Shown here one piece after another: positions 46,713-57,144 of a stretch of 64,000 bases of DNA. Location: NCBI RefSeq assembly GCF_009905375.1, contig NC_133657.1, forward strand, positions 42,031,853 to 42,095,852, in the 5' to 3' direction. The translations under genes were made by a program, and so were the position numbers. The first letter of the stretch is position 1, and each line of letters begins with the position of its first letter. The notes under the pieces are model-generated. The model worked only from the letters and a program-made list of their open reading frames with translations. It ran no database searches and was not told the origin of the DNA. This stretch comes from Apium graveolens (Eukaryota; Streptophyta; Magnoliopsida; Apiales; Apiaceae).

Positions 46713-49138
46713 TCAATTTGATTTTGGTACCCAAGTTTCCTTGGGTCCATTCTTGTTAGCCTTTCTCCTAGACTTCATTCCTCCTGCATCTCTAGACTTA
46801 GGTAACTTTGAGTCAACCTTGGTCTTGGATGTAGTTGGTTGAGGTGTAGGGTTAGTCACAGAATCATTTAGCACATTTGGAATATGATAAGGCATGGATT
46901 GTGCATACATGTTATTCCACATAGGCATATTGTATGGCATTTGAGGCATACTAAATGCAGCAAGATAAGGATTGTTAAAATATGGCATGTTTGCAAAATG
47001 TGCATAAGGATTCTGTTGAGACATAGTAGGCATAGCATGTAGAGATGATGCAGACATGTTAGGCATGGAAGAGGGTACAGTTATGGGGGTTTTCTTAATA
47101 GATTTGCAATTAGCAGATAGATGATTAACACTACTACAATGCACACAGCTTTTTCTAGGAGCATACCTATCAGGTGTGTAATTGTTATGTTTGTTAATAC
47201 CTACCTTCCCATTTCTGTTAGATTTTCTTTTAGTTTCCTTTTTATCCTCAACCATCTTGAGCATTTATTTAACTGTTCTAAGGTCATGTGCCCTATATTC
47301 ACCTTACTGACATCTTTGGATGTGCTTGCTTCTTCTTTAACAAAGTTCTTGGAAGTTGAACCAAACTTTTTGTCGAGTTTCTTTAGATTTTCACTAATAG
47401 AAACATCTGCCTGTTTTAATTGAGGAACCTTCAACGGATGCTCATTTTCTTCCTTCAACGGATAACCTTCATCATCCGTTGATTCCACATCCGTTGACAG
47501 CCCATCAATTAATTCCAGTTTCTTTTTGTTTTTATCCCAGGCAGTTTCACAGAATGATTCAATTCCTTGGACCTTGGCAATTTGAGCACTAACATCCCTA
47601 GATGTTTTCCAGGCTTTAATCACCTCTTGCTCTCTCTTTAATTGATTAGAAAGTATTTCTACTTTCTTAATAGATTCAGCTAGTTCATTCTCAACAGATA
47701 TACAATGCAGCTTGGTTTTCTCTAGGTCAATCAACTTATCTTCTAACATAGCATTTCTATTACTTAAAAACAGATTGTTCTCTTTAATCCTACTATTTTC
47801 TTTAGCAAGAGATTTAAGAGACACACGCAAATGATACAATTCAGTAGACATGTCATTAAAAGCATCATTGCACTCTTCTTTAGTAAGTTGTGTTACATCA
47901 GTAGTGATTACCTGAGTTGTTACCTGATTGCTTGATGAACTAACTTCATTTTCCTCAGAATCAGCCATGAGAGCTAAGTTGACATACTCCACATCTTCAT
48001 TCTCTTCCTCTCCATCAGCTGCCCAATCTTTTTCTTGAGTAATGAAAGCCCTTTCCTTTTGCTTGAGCAGATCAAAATATTTCTTCTTGTAATCTACTTG
48101 GTCAAATTTCTTCTTTTCAGAAGTTGGCTTTCTGCACTCACTTGCAAAGTGTCCACTTATACCACAATTGAAACACTTGAACTTTGATTTGTCCACCATG
48201 TTCTTATGAGGTTTAGTGGCTCTAGTGTTTTTCTTAAACTTCATCTTTGCAAATCTCCTGGACAGAAATGCAAGATGCTCATCAACACTATCAGAGTCAT
48301 CTTGACTGGAGTTGTCTTCATTCTCAGCAACTTGCTCTTTTCCTTTGCTTGATTCCTGATATCTTGTACCATCTTTGGAGTTTGATGTAGATCTCACAGT
48401 TTCTTGTCTGCATTCCCTCTCATTTTCAGCTACCAATGCAACTGAACTTCCTTTCTTTCTCCCCTTCTCCAATACCTCATCCTGTTCCAACTCTAGTTCA
48501 TAAGTCTTCAAGATTCCATATAATCTTTCAAGAGTGAAGTCCTTATAATCCTGAGAGTTTCATAAGGAGACAGTCATGGGTTTCCATTCCTTTGGCAAGG
48601 ATCTTAAGAATTTAAGATTTGAATCCTTCACCTGGTACACTCTACCATACAGCTTCAATCCATTCAACAGCTTTTGGAATCTGTTAAATGTGTCATTTAA
48701 AGATTCATTTTCTTCAAAATGAAAATACTCATACTGTTGAATGAGAAGCTGCATCTTGTTCTCTTTTACTTGTTCTGTACATTCACACAGCAGCTGAACT
48801 GTGTCCCAAACCTCTTTGGCAGTTGAGTAATTTATCACATTATCAAACATATCCTTGTCAAGACCATTAAACAAAATGTTCATAGCCTTCTTATCCTTGT
48901 GGACTTCTTCTGTGTCTTCCATTGTCCATTCTGCTCTAGGTTTTGGAATGGATTGACCAACAGCAATTGTGGCCATAGCAACTGTGGCTACTTTGTGGGG
49001 AATGTGAGGACCATTCTCAATACAGTTTACATAACCTTCATCTTGGGAGAGTAGATGAAGGTGCATTTTCACCTTCCAGTGGTGATAACTGTCTCTGTCA
49101 AGAACTGGGATTTTTACTCCAATATCCTTCTTACTCAT
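46713..49138 (-). pseudogene. Copia A gag, broken by one TGA and one frameshift
   Basis: Starts at the ATG at 49138 (MSKKDIGVKIPVLDRDSYHHWKVKM), the UBN2-type copia gag N-terminus. TGA at 48560-48562 follows KPMTVSL; the same frame continues with NSQDYKDFTLERLYGILKTYELE, so this is a point stop. Zinc knuckle CFNCGISGHFASEC (CX2CX4HX4C) lies near 48160. Four 9-mer motifs at 47431-47497 fall in coding sequence. A one-base loss near 47262 shifts the frame after EQLNKC. The other frame supplies a second knuckle CVHCSSVNHLSANC, a Met/Pro/Asn-rich tail (PYNMPMWNNMYAQSMPYH) and TWVPKSN to TGA at 46713-46715. Pol then lies back in the original frame. Confidence 0.88.
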
Positions 49139-49185
49139 CTTTGTTAGATTCCAAGATCTTTAAACTCTTTGTTTGTCAAGAGCCT

Positions 49186-49197
49186 GCTCTGATACCA
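49186..49197 (-). other. Copia A primer binding site (tRNA-iMet)
   Basis: The - strand reads TGGTATCAGAGC two nt from the 5' LTR, perfect to the plant initiator tRNA 3' end. Confidence 0.93.
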
Positions 49198-49199
49198 AT

Positions 49200-50214
49200 T
49201 GTTATTTCTAGAGAACTAACAATGAGATTTACAGAAGGGGGGTTGAATGTAAATCTCAAAACTTTTTCAAGTTTTGAGCAGTTTATAAAGACTGTGTGTT
49301 CAAGATGAACAAGTGTGTGAATTGCTTTAAGCTGATACAGACAGATATATATTCAAACACAAATGTAAAGAACACAATAAACCTTTAAAAACTTTTCTGG
49401 TGGATTTGTTGTTCCACCAGAGATGGTATTTCAAAAATTCTGTGATCTAAGAATTTGATCACAGCTGCATCCTAGTACAAACTAGATAATTTTTCTCTCA
49501 AGATTTTTCTAAACAGGTCTGGAAAAATTCTTATCTAATTACTAGCTACTACTTGGTTTATGTATTACCAAGTTTACAAGTGAAGACAAGGATATAATAA
49601 AATAATAAAGTAAGATCTCCACTTGTTTCTTCTCCAGTTCACTCCAGTACTTTGTTGACTTAAAGTTTCTTTATACTAGAGTAGAACGGCTGCTTTTTCT
49701 GATGTTCCTGAAATTAGGCTGCCACATTTCAGTTATCTCTGTTCACCCACGTGCCTCTGTTTGTAGGTACAACTACCACTTATCAACGGTTAATCAACAG
49801 AACATCCGTTGAAGCTTTCATCCGTTGATGCACTCATCCATTGAAGGATGTTATCCGTTGAAGCTTTAGAGACATCCGTTGAAGCTTAGCTTCTCATCCG
49901 TTGAAGGTCTTTAAGTCATCCGTTGATACCACTTCATTTATACAAAATTACAAGGCATGAAATATTTACAATTGGCCTTCCTATCTGCATATCTTCTAGT
50001 AGTCAACATGACTCATAGTTTCTCTCAACTTCTAAGAATTACATCTTAAATACAGAGACTGAAATATGCTACAACACTAGACTTATTTCTAAGTAAAGCT
50101 ATACCATCAACGGATAGCCAAAGTGGTCTTATCCGTTGAGGCTACAGACACTGAATTTCTACTTAAGTGTTTTGTTAAACATATCATCAAACTAATGCAC
50201 ATATATTCCTAACA
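49200..50214 (-). repeat. Copia A 5' LTR (1015 bp)
   Basis: Direct repeat of the 3' LTR with five substitutions by eye. One of them turns an ATCCGTTGA into ATCCATTGA (about 49836), leaving eight exact copies. On the - strand the motif cluster (49804-49925) precedes TATAAAG (49669-49675), the probable promoter. Confidence 0.95.
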
Positions 50215-51050
50215 TGGTTTGCTTGTGTGTCGAGGTTTAATCATATGTTTATGATTAGAATGAATTATATTCTCTTAATGGTAAAGTAACATGGATATTT
50301 AAAAAATTTGGAGAAAAACATAGGATTGCAATGCTAGTTTTTGCTAGGGGTTAAATGGCTAGTAGCCGGCTCATTTTATATGAGTAGTCTAGGGTTAAGC
50401 GAGATGGAGTCAAACGCACTCGCTCAGAAATTAGAAAAAAAGAAGAAAAAGAAAAATAAAGAATGAAAATTGTGTTATGTATAATTGATCACGAGTGGGC
50501 TCTTAAATACTCGAGTTATTAAGTTTTTAGGGGACTTTGTGCATAGTGACCTAAGGCTTTTATAGTCTGGGATCCACTAACCTAACGCTCCCTACATGGG
50601 TATTATTGTATAAGTCTTTTGTGGACCTCACTCATTGCACGATCAAATAAGCATATATGTATTGTTACGTGTTAGCAATAAAAGCATGGACCCATGTATA
50701 ACTCAGATAAATAAAATTGAACTGTTATAAGTCATTTTGAGTTTAGCATTTATTCTGTTTATAAACTTGTGATTGGATTGATGAGTGGTGAGTTATGGTT
50801 ATTGATCTAGTTGCGTTAGTATATCTGTTAAGCAATTGCACACATGCACGCTTCTAGCTTCTGAGTTGATTTGAGGGATTTGATTGAACTTGTGCGAAAA
50901 ACTGCATTTGTTGAGATGTTGCTTGTTGATTGGTTAAGTTATTGTATTGGGATCACTGCATTCATATAGGTTGCATTCATGCATTTTTTATTTCTTGTTC
51001 TTTGAGTCTGTTTATGCTTGAGGACAAGCATCGATTCAAGTTTGGGGGTA
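50215..51050 (+). other. Athila-1 ORF3-to-LTR spacer (last part) with PPT
   Basis: Begins with the copia A TSD and continues the Athila-1 spacer. It aligns with 19440-20250 of Athila-2: GGCTAGTAGCCGGCTC, an A-rich tract at 50430-50470, and TTTGTGGACCTCACTCATTG. It ends with the PPT AAGTTTGGGGGTA at 51039-51050. Non-coding. Confidence 0.8.
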
Positions 51051-51770
51051 TATTAAGTGGCATTTATATCCACTTATAACACTCCGTAAAGCTTCAAATT
51101 GATGTTTTGTACTCAAGTTATTGGTGTTTTTGATGTGTTTTTGTAATGTTTTGCATTTCAGTCATATATCAGGGATGAAGGTGATTTCACATTGCTTTGA
51201 TGCCAAAATGGTGTTAGGAAGGTTTCTTGAAGATCGCTCGTGCAATGCCATCAAGAACCAGCAAAATAAAGAAAGCAAAATCAGGAGAGAAGAAGCGTCC
51301 GCGCTGATGAAGCGCGCGCCTGCGCCGTGTCGAGATTTCAGAATTCTGTTTCAATTAGAAGACTGTTTTCTGGGCCCTGGATTAAATATGATGCTATTTA
51401 AAGACAACTTGAAGACGTTTTTCTCAACAGAGCTTAAGGAGAAGACGACGAGAAGACCTATAGCACAACTCAACGAAGGAGAAGAAGATTTAGTTTATTC
51501 TTCTGATTCTTTGTTTTTAAGTTGTAATCTTGGATGCTCGTTTCTTGTTTTGTTGAACCTATACTCTAGATTATGTACTTTGTTTATTATTCATTTTTAT
51601 AAATACCTAGTTTATTATACCATGCTTTTATCAGAACCCGCAGTTATGATGAGTTTGGTTATGAACTAATCGTTATCGTGGGGTTCTAACGGATTTATTT
51701 ATTGATTTCAATAGTTAAACTTGTTTCGATATCTTAGTGTGTGGTGATTGTATGATATCCTAGTATTGGT
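51051..51770 (+). repeat. Athila-1 3' LTR, truncated (720 bp)
   Basis: Starts TATTAAGTGG (TG changed to TA) and follows the 5' LTR to GTATTGGT at 51770, about halfway. The 182-aa frame at 51121-51669 lies wholly in LTR sequence, has no counterpart in the 5' LTR and is rejected as a gene. Confidence 0.88.
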
Positions 51771-52216
51771 TGTGACGGCTTCAACCCCAGGGTCAGGAGT
51801 TAACGTCACTAAACACAATAATCCATAATATAAACTACATGATTATTATTAATATTAAACTAACACGACCCCAAAACCAAGATCCGATCCAGGTTAAAGT
51901 ATGATTCAAGTTACTCATTATTACAAACCATTTATTCAAAAAGTCCGACACATTATACTTATTTAGCAACTCATCAGACCGTACAAGGTCTGATACTAAC
52001 TACCTCTGAGGATCCAGGTCCAGAAGGTGCTGAGACAAGGTTCTGCCAAGGTCTGAGTGGTCTTCTAGACATCTGCAATATATATAACAGGTTGCAAGGG
52101 TGAGCATAATCGCTCAGCAGTGCCAACAGATGAATATCAAGATAAAAACAGTAATGTAAACAGTTATAGGAACAGAACTATAAAGTAACATGAAATCCAA
52201 GATCTGCAAATCATTT

Positions 52217-53098
52217 TGATGAGGATCAAGGAATGAATATGTTAATTGGGATTTGGCTATGTGTACTTGTTGTGATGTTCAATGGAGAGGACGCAAACAT
52301 GGATTGTGAAGCTTACTTGGACAACAAGGAATAAAGGAGCGATGCACGAAGTTGGACATATAGCTGATTATTATATAATTATTAATTAGAATTTTTCTTG
52401 CAAGTTTTTTCCTTTCACTTGAAAGGGTTTTTCTTGTTTTAAGCACTTAGGATTTTATTTTCCTATTTGCATTTTGGTTTTTGTCTTTTTTCCATTCGGG
52501 TTTGGTTTTTAAATTTGTTTCATGGAAGGATTCAGATATTGGCTAATTCAAGCTGATATTGAATTTCTCTTGGAATCCTATTAGGTTTGGGTTATTGTCT
52601 AAGCCTATAAATACCCCTCTCATGTAATCTTTTAAGGGAGATAATGAATGATATAAAACTTTTGTTTTGAGATAAACTATAAGTAGTTTTTCTTCTCTCT
52701 AAACTTCAATTACTGGATTGTTTTGAAGGTTTTGAAGCTTAGATTCGAATTACCTAGTTTCTAGAATGATCTAAGCAATTTGAGATTCAAAGTTCACGAT
52801 CTGGATTGATCGTGTTCTTTTGAAATATCCTCTTCTTCTCTTATCCCTTTTCTTCTTCTTGTTTTTCCTTTTTGTGGGGAGAGATTCACATCAATTTGGT
52901 ATCAGAGCCAGGTTTCGATCCTGGGACCTATGAGTTTATATAATAATCAGCTACTTGTCCAACTTCGTGCATCTCTCCTTTATTCCTTGTTGTCTAAGTA
53001 AGCTTCACAACCCATGTTTGCATCCTCTCCAATTAAACATCACACCAAGTACACATAGCCAAATCCCAATTAACATATTCATTCCTTGATCCTCATCA
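52217..53098 (+). mobile_element. Insert E: LTR + tRNA-iMet complement + inverted LTR end (882 bp)
   Basis: Flanked by a perfect 5-bp TSD CATTT (52212-52216 and 53099-53103). The left part, 52217-52893, has the features of one LTR: TGATG...CATCA ends, TATAAATA at 52606-52613. A PBS follows after ATT. The right 163 bp (about 52936-53098) is an inverted copy of the first 163 bp of that LTR, about 6 percent diverged. Both termini are therefore U3 ends (TGATGAGGATC...GATCCTCATCA). There is no coding sequence. A normal short retroelement (TRIM) would have direct repeats, which this lacks. Confidence 0.8.
52897..52929 (+). other. Extended tRNA-iMet complement in insert E
   Basis: The sequence starting TGGTATCAGAGCC matches, over 33 nt without mismatch, the complement of the 3' end of plant initiator tRNA-Met as I remember it. 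It covers the acceptor stem, whole T arm and variable loop. About ten more bases match with G-to-A changes. Ordinary PBSs in this window match only about 12 nt. Confidence 0.7.
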
Positions 53099-53339
53099 CA
53101 TTTCGAACAACAGTAAATAAAGAAAACTGATGTTACTGGATATCACTGACTAGCATGCTCATTACAGAATAAACGTAGTTGTGTGCTGTGTAAGTACTAG
53201 AGTCCAATTTTAGCATGTTATTCACATTTATTAATCAACTGTATCAATCACTTATTCCCTTATGGGAATCACAAAGCCGAATCAGATACATAACCGATTT
53301 GTGAAGACAGCTGATCAGGCTATCAACACCAGACGGCTC

Positions 53340-54787
53340 TGTTACGGCGAAAACACACGCTAATATTCACGCAAGTATACGCGTTCGCAAGTAATATAGA
53401 ATACTTTCTAGTTCGTTCCCACAGAGACTCAGACTAATTATGTTCAATTAAACTCACTCACCAATTTATGTTTACTTCTAAATGTTAAGACAATAACACT
53501 TAGAATTGTTAACTAATTATTAACTACAATTAACTACTAAAATTAACCACTTAATTAACACTTCGAATCAACAATATTAAAACACTCACGAGATCACAAC
53601 TTCATTACTACTTTCTTCAATAGTCATTGTTATTACCCTTAGCATGCAACAGTGATGATATTAATCGAATAACACGAAACTGATAAAAGCCAACTTTTAT
53701 TGTACTAATACCATTCTACCAAACATCCACAATTAAGATAGAAGTTGAATAGGCATCAATTATGTTGAGTCCCTGTATGTCTACAGAAATTGACAACATA
53801 ATAATTTAAGCACAAGTTATTCCTTTTGATTACACAAGGCGAATATAACGGTTAGAGTTACCCACTAATCATGCAACATCATACATGAACCTATGCTAGC
53901 ATGGCAAGTTCTAAATCTCGAGATTCACCGTCGCTTCACAAGAGATTAACACCCTATCTTATATGTTTGCGACGCACATAAGACGAATACGCACATCCAA
54001 TACTAGATATCATACAATCATCACACACTAAGGTATTAAACAACTAACTAAAGAATTTCATAGTAAATCCGTTACGACCCCATGATCACGATTAGCCCAT
54101 GATAGCACTTATCGTCACCATGGGTTCATATGAAAACATGATAAATAAACACAAGAGAATAATAACTAAACTAATTATATTAAACCAGAGTATGTCACAA
54201 GAGTAAATAGGTTCAAAGCAAAGAAAACTAGCATCCAACATTACAACGAAACAAAGAATCACAAGAAAATATGTTTCCTCTTCGTTGTGGTGTGCTAAAA
54301 CGGTCTTCTTCCTTATCTCCTCCGCTCCTCGATTAATACAACGATTTAACACACGTGAAACGTCTCTGAATCTACTTATATAGAAGTCCCATAAAACTCA
54401 GATTACACAGAAGTTAGAAGCCAAACAGAAATAGAAGTCTAAAATAAATATTCTAATTTCCCGTCCCTGCGCGGCCGCTCAGTATAGCTGAGCGGGCGCT
54501 CAGCTTCCTGCGCGGCCGCTCAGCATAGCTGAGCGGGCACTCAGACCCCTACTGGAAAATATCTGATTTTGCTCCGTTTCTTCGCTGTAATCTGCTCTTC
54601 TCATTCCTCTCGCAATGCTAGACACATGCCAAGGCTTATTATTGATGATTACTCCCCCGAAATGCAGCTATTACCCTGAAACACACAAACACTAGAAAAA
54701 TGCATCAAATACACAAAATACTTGATTTCAAGACACCAATTTAAGCTATTTTAAGACGTTCTAAGTGGTATTAAATGCCACTTATCA
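53340..54787 (-). repeat. Athila-3 3' LTR (1448 bp)
   Basis: On the - strand TGATAAGTGG...CGCCGTAACA. It aligns with the LTRs of Athila-1 and Athila-2. The palindromes TGAGCG-nn-CGCTCA and variants lie at 54468-54543, upstream (- strand) of TATATAAG near 54377. The 86-aa frame at 54092-54352 is within the LTR and not a gene. Confidence 0.92.
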
Positions 54788-55971
54788 CACCCCCAAACTT
54801 AAATCGATGCTTGTCCTCAAGCGTCACAGACTTAAAAACAAATAAAAACATGCATGAATGCAATCTATATGAAATGCAGCGATCCCCCTTACTACGAACA
54901 AACCAACCAACTTACAACAGCTCAACTAATGCAATTAGGCGACTAAAGATCAATCAAATCATGCCAACTAACATACAGCCAAAAATGAGGTGTGTGCAGA
55001 TGCTTAACAGATATGCTCCGGAACTAAATCAATTATTATGACTCAACTATCATCAAGGCAATCAGATGATTATACAAAGAATAAAAATTCTAGGCACAAA
55101 ATGACTTATAACACTACAAGAATTCTGGAGCTTATCACGAAATCATGCTTTTTATTACTAACAGTAATGCTTATTTGACCGTGCAATGAGTGAGGTCCAA
55201 AAAAGACTTATACAATGGTATCCATGTAGCGAGCGTTAGGTTAGCGGATCCCAGACTCTAAAAGCTTTAGGTCACTAGGCACAAAGTCCCCTAAGAACTT
55301 AATAAATCGAATACCAAAGAGCCCACTCGTGATCAGTTATGCATAAACACATACTTTTTTTTTCTTTTTTCTATTTTTTTTCTTTTTTTTTTCAAAATTT
55401 CTGAGCAAGTGCGTTTCGCTCCATCTTGCTCAACCCTAGACTACTCGCATAGACATACGAGCCGGCTACTAGCCATTTGATGCCTAGCCACAATTATCAA
55501 CAAATTCCATTTTTTACTCCATTTTTTCTTTTTCATGCCTTTATCACTAAGAACCTATTATAAAATTCTAAGCATAATAAATAGATTAACCTCGAAAACA
55601 ATCAGATCATAACAACAGTCTAGTCCTTAAGCATTCTCTAAGACTTAGTGAAAATACAAGTGCTTCTAGCATGCATATCAGCCTTCATGACTCAACATCA
55701 CTTTAATGCTATCACTACACTTGCATCAACATCACAAATCAGTCGGTAAATCATCGCAAAAGGGATCATGGTATATGCATGAGCTACATGATATGATAAA
55801 CAAATAAAGCTATAAAAAAACTATATGGTAAAAATTATGCAACTATATGAACTAACTATCATGAATATGCAGCTATATGACACACACACAAAATATTCCT
55901 TAACTACCACCCCCAAACTTAAAATCTTCACTGTCCCCAGTGAAGGTAGTAGAAAGGAACACAGGGTATAC
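54788..55971 (-). other. Athila-3 ORF3-to-LTR spacer with two polypurine tracts
   Basis: The - strand has AAGTTTGGGGGTG at 55908-55920 just after ORF3 and again at 54788-54800 next to the LTR. Between them are the A-rich tract (55350-55392), GGCTAGTAGCC (about 55464-55474) and CTCACTCATTGCACG, as in the other two elements. The + strand 88-aa frame at 54775-55041 crosses the LTR border and is rejected. Confidence 0.75.
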
Positions 55972-57144
55972 CTACTCGGAGTCATCATCATCATCACCCT
56001 CAGTGGGTGGTGTATCAGGAGGCGGATATGCAGAGTCCTCACCAAAAACTGGCCACTGGATGTCAGCTCCAAGGCCTCGAAAAGCAGTCCCTAGCGCAAG
56101 GATGAGCTCCTGAGCAAACCTGCTCTGCGTCTCATACATAGCATCCATCCTCCGTGACAGCCTCCTATATTGGGCATCAGCCATCCCAGCACCCTCCTGA
56201 GCTCTCGAAGAACCAGCCTCATCACGCCTAGGACTAGCCATAGTAGCACCTCGTGTTGGACGCCCTCCTGGAAGATGATAACCCAACCCATGCTCCTCGG
56301 GCTCACCACCGGTCCACTCCTGCATCACGTTCAGAGTCCCGGAATCAATAGGAGCGGCCGACAACTGCAACTGCTCATGAGATGGCCGCTGAACTCCCAC
56401 CGCTCGGCAAAGCTTAGTAATAGTGGATGCATAAGGGATGTTCATGTGCTTAGCTCCCCTCAAAAACTTCAGAATTCCTTGGTAGATGAACTCACCAAGG
56501 TCCACATAGTACTCCTCATTCAAAATTCCCCACAACAACTGTGCTCTCTCAACTGTGACCTCATGTGCATGCGAAGAAGGCAGAATATTAGCACAAATAA
56601 ATGCATTCCATGCACGGGCATACCTGTTCATCGCGATCACCGGAAAGTGACGATACTCATTAGTTCCTGTCTTGAAGGTCCAAACTGTGCCCGGCCTACA
56701 GAGAGTAGCACAAATCAAATCCAAGTCAAAATCCTCAGGAGTTTTCTCGTTCCAGTTCTCCTCCGTGGGCTTCCTCTCTCGCTGGCCAATCACATGGCTA
56801 ATCGCCGTTGGGTGATAATCCACCGTCCTCCCCCGAACCACAGAAAACCCATTCTTCTCGGCCTTCGCATTCGCATAGAACTCGCAAACCACGCTCATCG
56901 GCACTGCTTCAGGTGACTCACAAAAAGCTATCCACCCCTTCTCAGCAATCATAGGTAACAACTCACCATCCCTCCCCGATGGTAAAAATCCCCTCTCCTT
57001 CAGAATCGGCTTCCCCAAAAGCCTAGTGTACTCCTCCTCCGCAGCCCTATCATTCAATCGAGGCCTCGCAGCAGTACCCCTCGAAGAATCAGCCGTAGGC
57101 ACAGTGCTGCTGCTATCAATAGTCCTTGCTCTCTTGGGTGCCAT
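55972..57144 (-). CDS. Athila-3 ORF3, intact (390 aa, putative plant transposon protein family)
   Basis: An uninterrupted frame from ATG 57144 (MAPKRARTIDSS) to the stop at 55972. Regions: a Ser/Thr/Arg-rich N-terminus (1-35); a globular core (about 36-260) with ERGFLPSGRDGELLPMI, VVCEFYANAKAEKNGFSVV, WTFKTGTNEYRHF, AMNRYARAWNAFICANILP, HEVTVERAQLLWGIL and IPYASTITKLCRAVGV; a linker with TGGEPEEHGLGYHLPGG; a C-terminal QYRRLSRRMDAM segment; and an acidic end (EGDDDDDSE). It corresponds to the third ORF of Athila-like elements, at the env position, but I see no signal peptide or transmembrane helix. Function unknown. A TATA-like TATATATA at 57241-57248 lies about 97 bp upstream. This is the only unbroken ORF3 in the window. 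Confidence 0.85.
   Translation of the reverse strand: MAPKRARTIDSSSTVPTADSSRGTAARPRLNDRAAEEEYTRLLGKPILKERGFLPSGRDGELLPMIAEKGWIAFCESPEAVPMSVVCEFYANAKAEKNGFSVVRGRTVDYHPTAISHVIGQRERKPTEENWNEKTPEDFDLDLICATLCRPGTVWTFKTGTNEYRHFPVIAMNRYARAWNAFICANILPSSHAHEVTVERAQLLWGILNEEYYVDLGEFIYQGILKFLRGAKHMNIPYASTITKLCRAVGVQRPSHEQLQLSAAPIDSGTLNVMQEWTGGEPEEHGLGYHLPGGRPTRGATMASPRRDEAGSSRAQEGAGMADAQYRRLSRRMDAMYETQSRFAQELILALGTAFRGLGADIQWPVFGEDSAYPPPDTPPTEGDDDDDSE

Larger units (their letters stand above)
37097..50214 (-). mobile_element. Copia A: young, nearly complete Sirevirus-like Ty1/copia element (13.1 kb)
   Basis: LTRs of 1015 bp each at 37097-38111 and 49200-50214, with a perfect TSD TGGTT (37092-37096 and 50215-50219) in Athila-1 spacer. 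PBS at 49186-49197 and PPT at 38112-38126. Gene order on the - strand is gag, pol (fully open, 1114 codons), then a large ORF3. By eye the LTRs differ at five positions (about 0.5 percent), which at the commonly used plant rate of 1.3e-8 per site per year is roughly 0.2 My. Large size, iMet PBS, a third ORF after pol and motif-rich non-coding regions fit Sireviruses. Confidence 0.92.
1201..51770 (+). mobile_element. Athila-1: decayed Athila-like Ty3/gypsy element carrying three nested insertions
   Basis: 5' LTR 1201-2639, tRNA-Asp-type PBS, gag, pol, ORF3, polypurine tract and a truncated 3' LTR from 51051. Its own sequence is 1201-9684, 33523-34071, 37060-37096, 50215-51050 and 51051-51770. 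The rest is Athila-2, a Harbinger element and copia A. The likely left TSD is GGCAA (1196-1200); the right end is lost where LTR fragment D begins at 51771. All ORFs carry stops or frameshifts. Family assignment rests on gag (ASGG-LWAKSY, QLQALMMKV-SLANYGV), the protease-region motif ILGRPFLATG, and the order LTR-gag-pol-ORF3-PPT-LTR. Confidence 0.85.
51771..53339 (-). repeat. Antisense gypsy LTR fragment D (with insert E)
   Basis: Starts TGTGACGGC at the point where the Athila-1 LTR stops. Read on the - strand it ends ...GAAGCCGTCACA and contains GCTCACCCTTGC and a CAGAGGTAGTTAGTATCAGACC-like stretch. These correspond in order to blocks near the 3' end of the Tekay-type LTRs (18105-18260 and 60280-60430). 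It is therefore probably the 3' part of a related LTR in reverse orientation. Its own sequence is 51771-52216 and 53099-53339; Athila-3 begins at 53340. No ORF. Confidence 0.45.

Noticed and set aside
51121..51669. A 182-aa + strand open frame
   Set aside because: It lies entirely in the Athila-1 3' LTR and the 5' LTR copy does not keep it open.
52897..52936. Possible functional tRNA gene
   Set aside because: Only the complement of the 3' half of tRNA-iMet is present, next to an LTR end; the 5' half, D arm and anticodon arm are missing.
56170..56916. A 248-aa + strand open frame
   Set aside because: It is the antisense shadow of the intact Athila-3 ORF3; the - strand frame has clear homologues in two other elements of the window.
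55972..57144. Athila-3 ORF3 as a retroviral-type envelope gene
   Set aside because: The position fits, but I see no signal peptide, transmembrane helix or cleavage site; calling it env would go beyond the sequence.
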